Positions 36,701-49,620 of a stretch of DNA of 64,000 nt are shown piece by piece. Within the stretch, counting starts at the first letter, position 1; each line of letters starts with the position of its first letter. Both the position numbers and the translations under genes were made by a program. The notes beneath the pieces are model-generated. The model ran no database searches and was not told the DNA's origin. It saw nothing but the letters and a program-made list of their open reading frames with translations. The stretch is from Nepenthes gracilis. Lineage: Eukaryota; Streptophyta; Magnoliopsida; Caryophyllales; Nepenthaceae. Location: contig BSYO01000015.1 in NCBI GenBank assembly GCA_033239525.1, positions 17,669,713 to 17,733,712 on the forward strand, read 5' to 3'.

Positions 36701-38110
36701 AGTCATAAAATACTACATATTTGACCTTATATGGCAATCTGTATAAACATTTGATGAGTATACTTTATTTTGCTATTTGATTTGATTGTATATTTTCTCT
36801 GCAAGATACAAAATTTTTGTATATATGTTGTAGAGTCTTTCCTTTATTTTTTTAGAGTCATTATAAAAAATTGATGATATATATTTAAATATATTTTAAT
36901 ATATTAGACGTATCTAAAGAGTGTACCTATTATCCATGAATAAAAAAAATATAATATTTGATTTTGTTTATAAAAAATAATATGTAGACAATTCATTTAT
37001 ATATCTTAAATAGTAATACTAATATTGGCCTATGATTATCAAAAATATAATTAACTCATTCTTAAAAGTCTCGTATGTTGATTAATTGTTTTACGAGTCA
37101 CCAACTTTCATTTCCTGTGATTTGTCTTACATCATATTTTTATATTTTTATATGTTTTAGTCTTTTAAAATTTATAGATTTTGATATGATTTTTAAATTT
37201 GTATAATTTTAGTCTTTTAAATATTATGGAAGCATTGCATGAACTATACTTTTGATGATTTCATAAGGTTCGTATAATTTAATATTCATAGATGTGATTA
37301 ATTGTCCATATAAAATCATGATTTGAAATATATTTATTAAAAATTTTAACATTTTAGATTTTTATATTTATTTTATAATTTTTTGTCATATCATTTGTTT
37401 TATGGACATATATGTATATATATCATACATATGTATTTGTTGAATATTATGTCCAAAATTTTTAATATTTTTAACCCTTTCAAAATTGTGTGATATAAAT
37501 ACTTATAGGATGTGAACAAAAAAATTATTTATTTAGTAATTTGTAAATTTTGAGGATTTTAGTTTGGAATTGAAGTATTGAAATTATGTTTCTAGCAAGT
37601 TACAATTTGTTATTTTGGGATAGTTTGTCATATGGATATTTTATACAATTTTATCTTATGATATTTTGGATATTTGATTTAATATTTTTCGTCGCAGATA
37701 TTTTGAGTTTGAACAAGTTCTTGTATTCTTTTGATACTGAACAATATTTAATTCAGTCAATTCTGTATCTATTGTTGAGTTAATAATTTATGATATTATT
37801 TTTTATTATTGACAGAATATATGCCATCTAATTTTGAGTTATTTAGATTCATATCATTTCTAGATAGTTATAAATGTCTTTATTTTAATTATTATCTGTT
37901 CGTGATGAATCATAATAGTAATAATAAAATAAATAACATTATTTTGTTAATGGTTATTGACTTTAGAGTTTTTATAATTAAAAATTTAAAAATAAATAAA
38001 AATATTGAAATAAGTTAATAAATATTTTTAAAAAACTAAAATGTGAATAAATTGAAGAATTTTTAAAGAGTAAAGAATGTTTTATTAACACTAAATCTGA
38101 TAAAGTAATA
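33800..38110. other. AT-rich spacer
   Basis: Long AT-rich region without recognisable genes. 34494-34705 is locally GC-richer and open for 74 codons on - (MQIFGDTSIACFWEFSWQN...), unrecognised and without splice or promoter support. Frames at 37586-38018 are AT-driven and not believed. Confidence 0.55.
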
Positions 38111-38224
38111 GCATAAATATCTCATTTCATAAAAATCAAAAAAAGGAAAATAAAACCCGGAAGGCCGAAATGGTGAAACCCCAATAGAACCCCTTCTGCA
38201 GCGGCGATCTCACCCAAAAGAAAC

Positions 38225-41017
38225 ATGGCGACATGCGCCGCCGCCGCCGCAAGGTCCATCATTCGCTCTGCTTCGTTCACCAGAACCGCCACCTCTAGAG
38301 TTGTGGCCAACTGCAAACCTAAAAGGAAACCCTCTACACCTGCTCCTTTTCAGTTTTGCAAACGAAATCCCCTCTCCCACTGCCGCATTTTCAGGTAGAT
38401 ATGAATGTGAAGCGACTTTCTCATCGATTTATGAATTGAACTTTTTGTGTTTGATCTGTATTCACAAGGTCTCCTGTTGAGTTGAGCTGTTGTGTGGATT
38501 CAATGCTTTCTTATCACACGGCCGCTGCGTCTGCTTTGCTTACTTCAGTGCTCTCGGTCTGGCCTTACCACTATGGCTGGACTCTTGAAGGTAATTTCTC
38601 CCTCCCCTCCTCCTCTCAAAGTACCCCCCACAAAAAAAGAAGGAAAATTTTTGGTTTTTCATCTAATCTAAGGATGTTTGGACCAAAAAGTATTCTTCCC
38701 TTTTTTGTCTTTGCAAAGTGCAGTTGAATGTATATAATTTGTCGTTGATCAATTGTTGAAGATTGTGGTGGCCTCGAGTGGTGGACTTTTTTTTGGCGAA
38801 GTTGCTATTTTTGATTGTAAATGGCTAGGCTGTTTATTCTGTTATAGTTTTCCCGAATCTCATTTGTTGTTCTCTCGGAACAATAATTTATTAGTGTGGG
38901 AGAGGTCATTTTGAAGGGACTAATGAATTTTGGAAGGTCTTGAATGTTGGGTTTTAGCCCTTTCTTATAATTCTCATACCCATTACACATACCTATCTAG
39001 TGGTTCGTTTGATATGTGTGTGGAAACTCACTCGAGCCAAGGATTTTTTTAGAGGTCGCATGATGGGCGTACGTGCCAGCATAAAGAGAAGAGGGATGCC
39101 TGATGCGCTCTAAAGGACACAAGTTTATAAAATTTAGTGGTATCAAACCTGATTTGCACCTAAAAGTTGCACTTGTATGGCTTGTTAATAGGAGTCGTGT
39201 CTGATACATTCATGACGGGAGCACATGCACTAGTGTGGGTATAAATTGTCCTGTTTTGATTTTCAAAACAATTCTGAGGGCCATTTGACACAATGAGTGC
39301 AACACAAAAAAAAAAAAGAGAGAGAGGAGAATATGAGGAAGATTTGGGCACCTGTTTGAAATTTGATTCAAATTCCATCATTTACTGAGGTTAGGTTTAT
39401 TGTTTTAGTTGTAGTTTTAGAATGTTTTACTGCTTGATTGTTCTTTTTTTTCCATTGCATTTTCTTGTTCCATTACTAAATGTGTTGGGGTTAATTTTAA
39501 CTGGTTATTGATATAGGTTGTGATTGTAAATGGGCTTGCTTGGAGAGAATTATTTGTAACTAAAACTCATTATAGTGAAGATTGTTTAGACATAACATTA
39601 CATCCCGTAGTATTCTCTTAGTCGATAAGGGTTTGCACCTTAAATTGTTTGTGTAACTTCTGTATTTGGTTGCGTGTATTGTTTTCTTCCTCGTATGCAA
39701 TTAGGAGAGAACGGTGACTAATAGTGTCGGAAGATTTGAATTTTACTATGTTGTGAGAATCCCTATGATAAAGTGGGCATTAATGGCGACATGGTTTGGT
39801 TATGACAGAAAGAAACATGGCTAATTTTGCAATGTGAGTATCGCCTTGAAATAATTGGGAAATTGAGAAGAAGAGCAGTTGGGAAACATTGTTGAATATA
39901 TAATAAATTATGCGTAAGGATGAATAGCCATTTGTTCCTTCGGCTAATTGTTTGAATGCCATGCCCTTCTTCATAGCTATCTTCAAGGTGACCAGGGTTG
40001 TGCTGAAGAATATATATATATATATATATATATTGTAGATTTTTAGTTTTGTAAATATTGTAAGGCTTCACATTGGATTAGCACTTGGACATGTGTCACA
40101 TGTCATTGGCGCACATGTGGCGCTTATGTGGCAATGGAAGTTGGTTTGATGGCTTCATCAACTAATTTAACATCCAACCACCAGTTTAACCAATTTAACT
40201 TTCAATCGCTATCTATTTAGTCACGTGGTTCTTGTGTCAATTTCGTCTATAAATAGACATATTTCATTTGTTTTGGAAAATTATGGATCTCAATAAAATT
40301 TAGATTTCCTAATTAATTATTTGTTTATAAAAATAATTTCTTAGTGTTAAGCAATTCTGTTTTTACTATAGTTCTGAGTTTAATACAGCCAAACAAAGGC
40401 TTTATTGTATCCCGAAATGATTTGTACGAACCCATTTGTATTTGTAAGGGGTGAATATTGTCTTTTAGAAATTGACTTTATAACTTGTCTTAAAATCATT
40501 TCTTAAGTTGTTTTTTCGATATATTCAATACTAATATATATTATTCGATATGACCGCTATCGATATCAACATCGATCGATATTTTTATCAATGATCTTGT
40601 TAGTTTTTTCCCTTGCATCAAACATTTAGTCTAAGAGGGGTTCACTGCAAGTTTAGATGAGGGCTTCTTCAAGTTGCAAGTTATTGAATCTCATGATCAG
40701 CTAACTCAAGTTATTTTATATCGGGTCGTGTTTTTCAAGAGACTAAGCCTTGTCACGGCTGTAAAGCTGCTGCATTATAACCCAAAAGTCACTCATTATC
40801 ACTAAAACATCATCTCTGCAATATTAAGGTAAAACCGCGGAGATCTAATCCTTTTCCGTGCCCACAATGTAGAAAACCTCTTGCATCTTTTACAGAGTAT
40901 TTAAAGTGAAGAATTCTTCTTTCTGCATTTTGATTTTTATTCCATAGAATTGTGGATAATTATTCCTTTTTTGAGCTCTCTTATTAGATTTTTCTCCTTT
41001 TTCTTGTAGATGGATGA
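38225..41017 (+). CDS. NFD6-like organelle-targeted small protein
   Basis: Three-exon model. Exon 1, 38225-38394, starts [20 protein letters not shown], rich in Ala/Arg/Ser without acids, as in a mitochondrial or plastid transit peptide; donor ttcag|gtagat. Exon 2, 38469-38590, reads [20 protein letters not shown], then [10 protein letters not shown] and YGWTLE; acceptor cacaag, donor gaag|gtaatt. Candidate exon 3 begins at 41010 after tttttctcctttttcttgtag and adds two codons and a stop, giving about 99 residues. S-P-V-E-L...S-M-L-x-x-H-T-A...A-L-L-T-S matches the NUCLEAR FUSION DEFECTIVE 6 family. Its founding Arabidopsis member is needed for polar nuclear fusion in the female gametophyte. 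The two C-terminal codons are the least certain part; alternative 3' exons are common in this family. Confidence 0.75.
40010..40033. repeat. (TA)n microsatellite in intron 2
   Basis: Twelve TA repeats inside the long second intron of the NFD6-like gene. Confidence 0.9.
40050..40640 (+). mobile_element. Possible LTR fragment in intron 2
   Basis: This block differs from the surrounding intron. It has a repeated acatgtgtcacatg-type stretch, a good TATA box (gtctataaatagac near 40248) and a downstream AT-rich tail. This is the layout of a plant LTR or a short retroelement, but no matching second LTR, primer site or target duplication was found. Confidence 0.3.
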
Positions 41018-42082
41018 GTTCTGATCGAATTCGGTGTATTGTTCGCAGTCCCCATGGATGCAATTTGAAATGCTTTGTGATTATTTGAAGGTGAGACTTA
41101 GAACAGTTGGGTTTTGTACTGCATAGCTGTGGTGGTGACTAGGGGTGTATTATTTCCCCTTTTTTCAAGTTATTAATTTTATCAAAATTCTCATAAAAAA
41201 TTAATGTTTTTTTGTGTTTTAATTTTAATAACAATGTTATCGCCGACCGCTAAAAGGAGCTGACGGAACGGTGATTAGTGGGCGGTTGGTGGTGGCGTGG
41301 CTGGCGGTGTTATAAAATAAAGCTAATCATTAAGTCAATAATCATTATGCCAATGAAAGCAATGTTTTACTGTTTAAAATTATTTATCAATTATTGAATT
41401 ATTATTTTATTTTTATAAATTAGTAATTTAAAATTAAATAGTAATGATATACTTAAGTTTATTTTTTATAATTTAAAAAAGGTAATATCAATTTTAATTT
41501 TTTTATTTTTATTTGTCTATTTTTAGTAGGCTTCGATTATTATTAATTAGAACGATCACGGTCACCTCTCTAAATAACCATAAATTTTTTATTTGTTCTC
41601 AAAAAATATTATATTAAATAAAATAAAATAAAAATAAAATATAGATTATAACCCCATAGTATTTACTGAAATATAAAATTTGGTTATATTTTTTTAAATC
41701 GGAATTTGAGAAAATACATTTTTGGAGTGATTTATAAATTAAACAGTAAAATCAAAGTGTTTTATTCTATTTTTTTCTATTTTATATTTTTTTAAGAGAT
41801 AAAATTGCTTATTTTTTTAATTTTAATTATTTATTTTTAAATAAATAATTATAATTTTATTATTTTAAAGTAATTAATTTTTTTAAAAAATAATTAGATT
41901 ATATTTATTTGTCTAAAAATTAACAACTAAGAGTAAATATTAATATCTCTAGGGGAAGTAAACGCTTACTTCAGCACCTCACCGACCGCCCGCCCGCCCG
42001 CCATTTATATGGTTAGGAGGAGCTTTTCCTTGATCGATAGCTGGCTGTTTAGCGCAGAACCGCCGGAAGAGGAAGGAGAGAA
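41018..42082. other. 3' region of the NFD6-like gene and upstream region of the next
   Basis: 41018 to about 41160 is probably the 3' untranslated part of the preceding gene. The middle is AT-rich. A four-fold cgcc(c)-repeat at about 41983-42003, then gcagaaccgccggaagagg, forms a GC-rich leader directly before the start codon at 42083. Confidence 0.45.
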
Positions 42083-43255
42083 ATGATGGTGGAATTGTTT
42101 GTGTTAGGGTGCACCGGAATTGTGGTGTTTCTTCATGGAGCTCACTTCTTCTTCAATGTCTTATTTCGAAACATGGCCGTTCGTTCTCTCAGGTACTTCC
42201 TGTTTCCCCTCCCGCAAATTGCTTTCAACACGCAGCAGGATATCGTAACTGCCTTGTTCTTATCATCTATTGAGATTCGATCATTACTTACCAAAAAAAA
42301 AAAGAGATTCGATCATATATCACTTCGATTCTTGAGGAAATTTTGCGAGTAAATCATGTTTTCCATACAGTTCTAGAACCTACTTCCCCCGGAACCCTAT
42401 AAAATTATGCCGAACGAAGCAATTTAGATGAATGGAATTGGAGATATTGCGTGGAATTGAATTCGGAGTATTCAAATTCCATGAGATTTTCAATGGTTCT
42501 GATCGGTACAATTTGATGGATTTTGACAAAAATCATCAAATCTCTCTCACTTCCTGTTTTCCAGTGTAATTCACATAATCTTACCAAATTTAACTCTAAT
42601 TGCGTCGAACAAATTAACTGAACACTGCGATTTTCTGAATTCCATGTAATCTTCCGATTACAAATACCCCAATTACACCATACCAATTGGAAATGCTATC
42701 ATTCTGATAAGTAATTTATGTAGAGAGTGTTGGTTTATTTAGATGAGGATCGAAACTGTTGAAGATACAATTTACTCTGCATTCTTCGCTGGGCACTTAA
42801 AAAAAAATAATTAAGAACACCTCGTCCACCTGACAACATGACTCGAACTACATTTAGAACTGAAATCTCTTTCTAAAATAACGTCAGTTTGAACAGTTTT
42901 ACTAATAAACAAGACAAGAAAGTTGAGAGATATTGCTCTAAACTTAGTGAAATGACCAAGAGAGATCGGTAGAATTGACTGGAAAATTCAATGTAGTTTT
43001 GTGAAATTGTTTGTATTTCATTAAAACCCAGAAGTGAGCCACCTCCTTCGCCTCCCCCATAAACCATGAGAACTGTGATTCAGTCGTGATCATCATGATA
43101 AGGTTGCTCGCTTTGTCCTTAGAAATAACCCTTGAGCTTATATTTTTTCAGTTTTTTAGGATTTGTTGGATGGTGATGCGGCTAATAGTTTCCATTTCTC
43201 ATCGGAAAACCATTTTCTCGGAGATCAGCCCGGATCCCTTCCAAAGAAGACATAA
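42083..43255 (+). CDS. Small single-pass membrane protein, unrecognised
   Basis: Two-exon model. Exon 1 (42083-42193, exactly 37 codons) starts MMVELFVLGCTGIVVFLHGA, continues HFFFNVLFRNMAVRSLR, and ends at ctcag|gtactt. Exon 2 begins at 43160 after tttttcagttttttag and reads DLLDGDAANSFHFSSENHFL, then GDQPGSLPKKT and a stop, for 68 residues. The first 28 residues are one hydrophobic segment and the tail is polar and acidic, so a membrane-anchored protein is likely. The splice sites are in phase. An alternative acceptor (cag at 43149-43151) gives a cationic tail and is less convincing. An ATG at 42086 could also serve as start. The function is unknown to me. Confidence 0.6.
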
Positions 43256-44275
43256 TCGAAGTTTTCAATGAATCATTTTCGGAGGCAGATCGAAGGGGCA
43301 GTTCAATAATGATAAGTAGATGTAGAAGCTGGGATAATTTGTATATATGTATTCTGTCATATCCCAATCATAGGTGAACTATCAAGAGGTAAGCCTTACA
43401 GTATTTTTTCAAAATAAATGGCATGCCTCTGTTATCATTGATCAGCTCAATTGCAGCTTCCTTAGTTGAATTTTGAAGTCTGAGATTTAGGCATGAGAAA
43501 TGTTCTTGCATACCTTTTGGATATATGACGTTATATTTATCTAATAATTTTTATATAAATTTAATATTTTAAAATTATTTTATATAATATGATACATATT
43601 TAATAATTTATTAAAATGATTAAATGATACGATTCTGTATAATTTTACATGCGTGGATAGATGAGCATTACATTACCCAAATATTTCTCTCCGACATTTC
43701 CTTTAGGCATTATCAAGTTAATAAGTGGATTGAATACTCTGGGTATCACCATTTTGACAATCAAAAATAAGGATATGTATGTTCATGGTTATTTAGGAGG
43801 GTATTTTCGGGCTATGCTACGATCTTTTTAAATATTATATTTTTCTATCATTTTAAATATTAAGATTATTTTAAAAATAATGAGTAATAAAAATTAAGTT
43901 AATATTTTAATATATTTTTATAATCTTAATTTTATATATTATAAAAATAATCTTAACTATTAAAAAAATTGAAAAAAAAGGTTAGAATTATAATATAATT
44001 ACATCGGGAATTGTAAGGCTTTTACCATCCTTATTTTATTCTTTTTTATTTATTTTTAAATTGACCCTTATTTGAACTTTAAGATTTTTAGAGGGGGGGG
44101 GGGAAGAAAATTCTGAAATAAAAGATTATCAAAATGATTGATTGAAATCTCCTTCATCATTTAATATCAAGTTTCCAATTTTAAAATTTTTTTGTACAAT
44201 TTTAGATATATAAATGTTAGATTTAGATTTCAGAAAATAAATATTATATTTTGTATTAATATATATAGCCAAAGA
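43256..44275. other. AT-rich spacer with an 11-G run
   Basis: No gene seen beyond the probable 3' untranslated part of the preceding gene. A run of eleven G lies at 44093-44103. Confidence 0.5.
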
Positions 44276-45859
44276 TGATGGGACTTCTAAGATTGAGCTG
44301 CCCAAGATCTAAGCTCACAAGTCAAGGGAGGCCCAACAAATGAAGGCCCATGACACAACCCCACTAGAAGCAACCGACCTAGGAGAGCCGGCCCAAATAA
44401 AGTCTGGCGGCCTAAAGCGGGCAACAGCAGCCCACCCCACGATGATGCTTCCCACGTAGCTGCTAGTGAGCACGCACGGCTCAGTAGGGGAATCTTTTCA
44501 AAATCGTGTCGGTCTTAATAAATATTGCCAAGATATTTTCTAGATTTGCCCACCTCCCGGAATGACAATCGAAGTCGACGAGATCCTGTGCAAGATTATT
44601 CGCCGCCCCAGATAGTAAGAAGGATCCGGCGAATTACTCTTTGGAGGACACAATCTTATTACGATTTCAACGATCATCTCGAAAAAGGAAATAATCCCCG
44701 CGGACAAATAACAGTTGCCATAAGCGGCGCCCTCAATTATCACGACAGTTCAACACTCTTAATTGTCGAGAATCGCCTCCGCCAACTATAAAGACCCTTT
44801 TGCTACAGTAGAAAAGTAGGGACAAAGAATTTAAAAAGAGGAAAATCTTCAAATTGGGCACAATCAAACAAGGTCTCACGCTGCCTAAAAAAGACCACCT
44901 CCAGTAGAGAAGAAGAAAATGGAAAAAGGAGAGGAGGGAGAGAACTATAAAAATCCAACGACCCAACTCCTTCCACATCCAATTGGAACAATCCCCACCA
45001 CAATGACGCAAATCGTGCTCAAGCTTCAAGACCAACCTCTCCAGGCCGGCCATTGCCCTAACTAGCCCTCGGGTTGGCCACCTCTCCAAGACTGCCAGTT
45101 CTCCCTAGTCCGGCCTAGTGTCGAATAACCTTCCGTCCAGTGGGAGGTCAGCCCTCCTTCTAGTGCCGATAGGCCACCTGGGACGTAAACCGTCCAGTCA
45201 CAAAAAAAAACTTCAGAGAGGAGCCCGTAACATATTGTTGAAAAGGCAGATAATCTCTCACCATTCAAAGACATTCCATGTTAAACGCCCATCCTCATTC
45301 AAACCGCCATCCTAGCGCGCCCTCCTCACAAGCCACCACAACTCAGACGCATCCCTAAAATGCTTATCTGTGAGCACTCCTCCAAGATGCCCCTCAGTTG
45401 GGTGCATTTAGAATCTTAATCCTCCACTTAGTAAGTCGTCCCCCGATAGAGCGCACCTCTAAGCTGCCCCTTAGCGGGCACACCTCTAAACCGTCCCTTA
45501 GAGGGTGCACCTCTAAGATGTACTTTAGTCGAGCGCACTTCCAAACCATTCCTCAACGAGAGCATTTTCAAGTCGTCCCTCAATTGACACATCTAAATAC
45601 TCAATCCACCACTATATGTATCCATACATTCTTCGCATCCTCCTAATATATTTCTATTTTTTGGGAAGGATTTATGATTTGAGCGTTAGAGGATATACGG
45701 TGGGGGCAATTTTCACCATCCTCTAACATCTCATTTTTAATTGTGGTGTATAAGATTCAGTTTAAAATTTATGTCCCTAGACTCACTTTAATTCGACCTG
45801 ACGATGAAGATCAAGTGAATTTTTAGCCCTAATAATAACTCAAACTCAAAGATGCATCA
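44276..45859 (+). mobile_element. Solo LTR, about 1.58 kb, Tat-like family
   Basis: It begins TGATGGGACTTC and ends gatgcatCA, flanked by aaaga and aaaaa, an imperfect 5-bp duplication. A TATA box (ctataaag) lies at 44786. The distal part (aattgtggtgtataagattc ... ccctagactc) resembles the same region in the LTRs of the Tat element at 17.6-28 kb (gcggtgtataggatc), suggesting a related lineage. No internal region follows, so it is probably a solo LTR left by recombination. Frames at 44525-45315 are not believed. Confidence 0.7.
45451..45597. repeat. 27-bp minisatellite inside the solo LTR
   Basis: Five units of 26-28 bp plus a partial, of the form gcacacctctaaaccgtccc followed by ttagagg. Looser related units extend upstream to about 45343. 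The sister LTR at 54.3 kb has only two units. Confidence 0.85.
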
Positions 45860-48129
45860 AAAAATATATATAGTTAAAGCACATTTCTTAATCAAAATTT
45901 TATTTAATAATTGTGTAATAAATTATATATTATAATTATGTCTTATCATATTATGTTAAAATATTAAATATTTCTTGTTATATTATATGAATACAATATG
46001 CTTATCAAACGAGGTGTTTATTTCATATTGTGTTATTCATTTAATTAGTGGGACATATTCATATTTTATTTATTAATAAAATTATTAATTCTTTCATTCT
46101 TATATTGACATATATTATATTATATTATATCAAGCAAGATTTAAACATCTTTTGCTCTAGAGAATTGATATCATCCAATCAAACATTGATAATTTATTAA
46201 TAAATTATATTATTTAATTATTTCTAAAATACTATAGATAAGGTAATGTCTTATTTATTTTATTTAATAAGTCCACATAAAAGTAAATAACATAATGAAT
46301 AAGTGTCATGTTATTCCAAATATCTCAATGATAATTGAAGTATTGATATTTGAAACAAGCATGTCCCCTACACAATGGAACAAAATCTAAATCTCGCATC
46401 AATTATCGACTATCAATCTCTCATGTGTGCATACAGTGTAATAATATACAACCAAGTATATAAATTATATAATAATATTTAATATAAATTTTTTTAATTA
46501 AGAAAAAATCATATAACAAATTTTAAATAGATTCATTATAAAGTGGATGGTTATAAATAACTTTATTTAATAATTTTTTATAATAATTTGTATGAATAAC
46601 TCATTAAATACAACATTCAATATGTTTAATAACTCATAAGATAATAATGTTATAAAAAAATAAATAATCAATCAGTAATACATTCTACAATTAGGGTCAA
46701 AATAATATATTCAAACTTAACGAAAAATAAAACTCGAATAGGACCTTAATCGGATGCTAAAAATCTTGTTCTTCTTCTTCCTTTTTATTTTTCCTTTATC
46801 TTCATTTGATGCCACTTATGTTAAAATAATCCTAATTTTGACTTAAAATCATGCAAGATTTTATAACCTAATTGGCATTTGACTGTTAACTTAACACCAA
46901 AGGTAAATTTTGTCTATATATACCTTATGTTATTGACACACGAGCATCCCCTTAGGCACCCCTAAGGCACCGATCCCACACACCACTACAATCCTTCATT
47001 GTGTGAGTCTTTCTATTAAAACCGAATAAATTTTCAGATGATCCATTAATTGAGAGTGAGACTTATAAGAAAGTGTCCAAAACCTAACATGAAGAATGCC
47101 TATTGAATGTTTCTCTAATAATTTTGAACTATTTTTCTGACCTAAGATTCTGTGTTTGAAAAATACATAGGTATATCTTTTAGAATATTGAGGCTTGTTT
47201 AATTTTGTTATTTGAAAAAGGCATAGTTGTTGGCTATTGAATATTGACATTTGAGAAGATAATATATAGGCTTGTGTAGGCTCACTTTCACCCACCGAGT
47301 CTTCATTTGAGCTCATTTGAAAAAAGGGGGTCAAATAATTTTGTTATAATCTTTTTAAATATAGATCTTCATTATATTTTCATTTGTTGAAATTTATCCC
47401 TATAATATAAAAAAAATTAATATTAAAATAACATAGTAACTTAATCTCTGCTTTTTATTACTTTTAAAACAATCACATCGTTGAGTAAACGTGAGAGCCT
47501 TCTATTTGGCATAATAGTTTCCATAATCAAGGAACTAAGGCCGGTTGTCTTATTCTTGTTATTGTTATTATTGATATATTAATTTATTTTCACTACATTC
47601 TTTGTTTGGAAAGTGACAAATGAGAATAAATATTATCAGAAAATTATTATTATTAAAGAATAGATGATAAATAATTCTATATATTAAAAAGTTAGAACTT
47701 TTTAATTCTGTAATATCATTTTTAAAATTTAGTTATTAAAATTTTAAGTAAAATATAGGTTTGGGTTTGATTATCGTAATAAAAATCGCCGATTATAATT
47801 CAATAATAGGTAAGATTATTTTATTTTTTATTATATCATTCGATACTTAAGTCAGTAATCTTTTTCAAGAAAGTAGAAAGATATTCGTAAGAATAGAAAA
47901 GGAGAGGTTGTGGGTTTGATTAGGTCCACTTTTAGTATATTCTTTTTGGGCAATAAAAAAAATCTATAGTTAAAATTCCAATGGTTTCATCAGTTTGAAA
48001 TCATTGTCTATAATGAAATGTACTATATAGTATTAAATGTTAGCCGTTACTTTTGATGCATAACTGCCATTCAGATTGATTCCATAACCGTTGATTCGTT
48101 AATGTTTGACTTTTATTCGACTGTGCTAA
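45860..48129. other. AT-rich spacer, no gene supported
   Basis: Contains an isolated 112-codon frame on - at 46996-47334, which matches nothing I recognise and has no promoter or splice context. Confidence 0.5.
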
Positions 48130-49620
48130 TCTTTTCAAGTTATCCAAGTTTACTATAAATATTTTCATGATTTAGTAAGAATAGTTCTCTTGTCTTAATC
48201 TTAAAAAGACTTGGAAAAGGGGTTTTTAAATAATGAGTGTTATATATATATATAATATGATGGATATACTATATAAGTTGTTGGGTGCAACATTGTTTTG
48301 AGTTAATCCAAGCCCCGTAACCCAACCAGTGAGTGTTTGGAGGATTGACCAACAGTGCACAGTCCAACAAAGTCGAACGAGGTTTTAGTATATTCATTCG
48401 GTTTTGACATCAGAGCCGGTCAAGTTTAGGAGGCAGATAATGCTGAATCGGATTATTGATTTTTAAGTGTTAAACCTTGCCTGTTCTTTTTAGTAATTGC
48501 TCCCAAGAACACACAATTTGTATTTAAAGTTAAAATTCCATAATTAACGAATTTTTATTTTTATAAATCGTTACAATCATTGTCTACAAAATGCCAAATT
48601 ATAATATATATTAGTAAAACATCAATCGAGCGGTTCAAAAGGCCGTTTACTTTGCAGCAGCCATCATCTGCCGGTCATCAAATTCAAAATAGAGATCAAC
48701 TCAAACTAAAAAGATGGAGATTAATAATTAAAATATACCTTTTAGATTAACATATATTTTTAAGATAAATAATACGACAGAGTCATCTTTATATATTTAT
48801 TTTATTATAATATTTTATTTATTTATTTATTTATATATTCTCTAAAATATGTATAATATTAAATTACCCAAAAGCATTGAAAAGTGTTCGAGAAAATGCA
48901 AGATGCATTTATTTTTATTTAGTTACTTATAAAGTTAATTATCAAATTTTATTTAAGAGTAATTAATGGTATCACGCAGCCACCTGTGCATTACTTATGA
49001 ATATTCAATTTTTTTGTTATCCATTAGTTTACTATAAATATTTGTCATGATTTAGTGCATCATTTATTACACTATTAAGCCGTTACTTGTCTTAATCTTA
49101 CACTTTTTCATCATCCGGTTGCTTAGGAGGCAGTATACCTCTCTACATCCGTAATCGGATTACTGGCACTTGGGCCCTATTTCCAATTTGGGAAAAAGAA
49201 CATCAATTGAGGGATGATTTACTTGTGTGAGATAAATCTTTGAAGCGAGCTAATAGTGTTTTTAAATAATTAGTTTACATTATATAAATATATAATATGA
49301 TGGATATACTATATAAGTTGGTGGGTGCAACATTGTTTTGAGTTAATCCAATCCCCGTAACCCAACCAGTGAGTGTAATAGAAGGCTTGAGGTCATTAAC
49401 CTGGGTTAATAGCAGCAGACCAACAGTGCACAGTCCAACAAACAATTTACATGCTCCATTGATTTAGCTTCTCTTGAGGCTCGCGATAATCATAACTTTG
49501 ATCTTCATATTCTAAAGAGTTTTCCACATTTAGTGATTTTCTATTTAACGTTCCCATCCTTCAAGTTCGTGGAGGAAGAATAATGTTGAATCGGATTATT
49601 GATTTTAAGAAAATCCAAGG
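48130..49620. repeat. Local duplication, about 350-600 bp
   Basis: Sequence at 48130-48480 recurs at 49010-49620. Shared parts include tttactataaatatt...catgatttagt, cttgtcttaatctta, aatatgatggatatactata, gggtgcaacattgttttgag, taacccaaccagtgagtg, caacagtgcacagtccaac and gaatcggattattgat. Copies differ by short insertions. No coding content. ttgacatcagagccgg near 48404 slightly resembles a retrotransposon primer-binding site. Confidence 0.8.
48616..49015 (+). repeat. Direct repeat, copy 1 of a ~400-bp block
   Basis: Nearly identical to 51768-52181, from catcaatcgagcggttcaaa through cagcagccatcatctgccgg to atgaatattcaattttttt. The two copies lie 3.15 kb apart in the same orientation. Confidence 0.9.
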
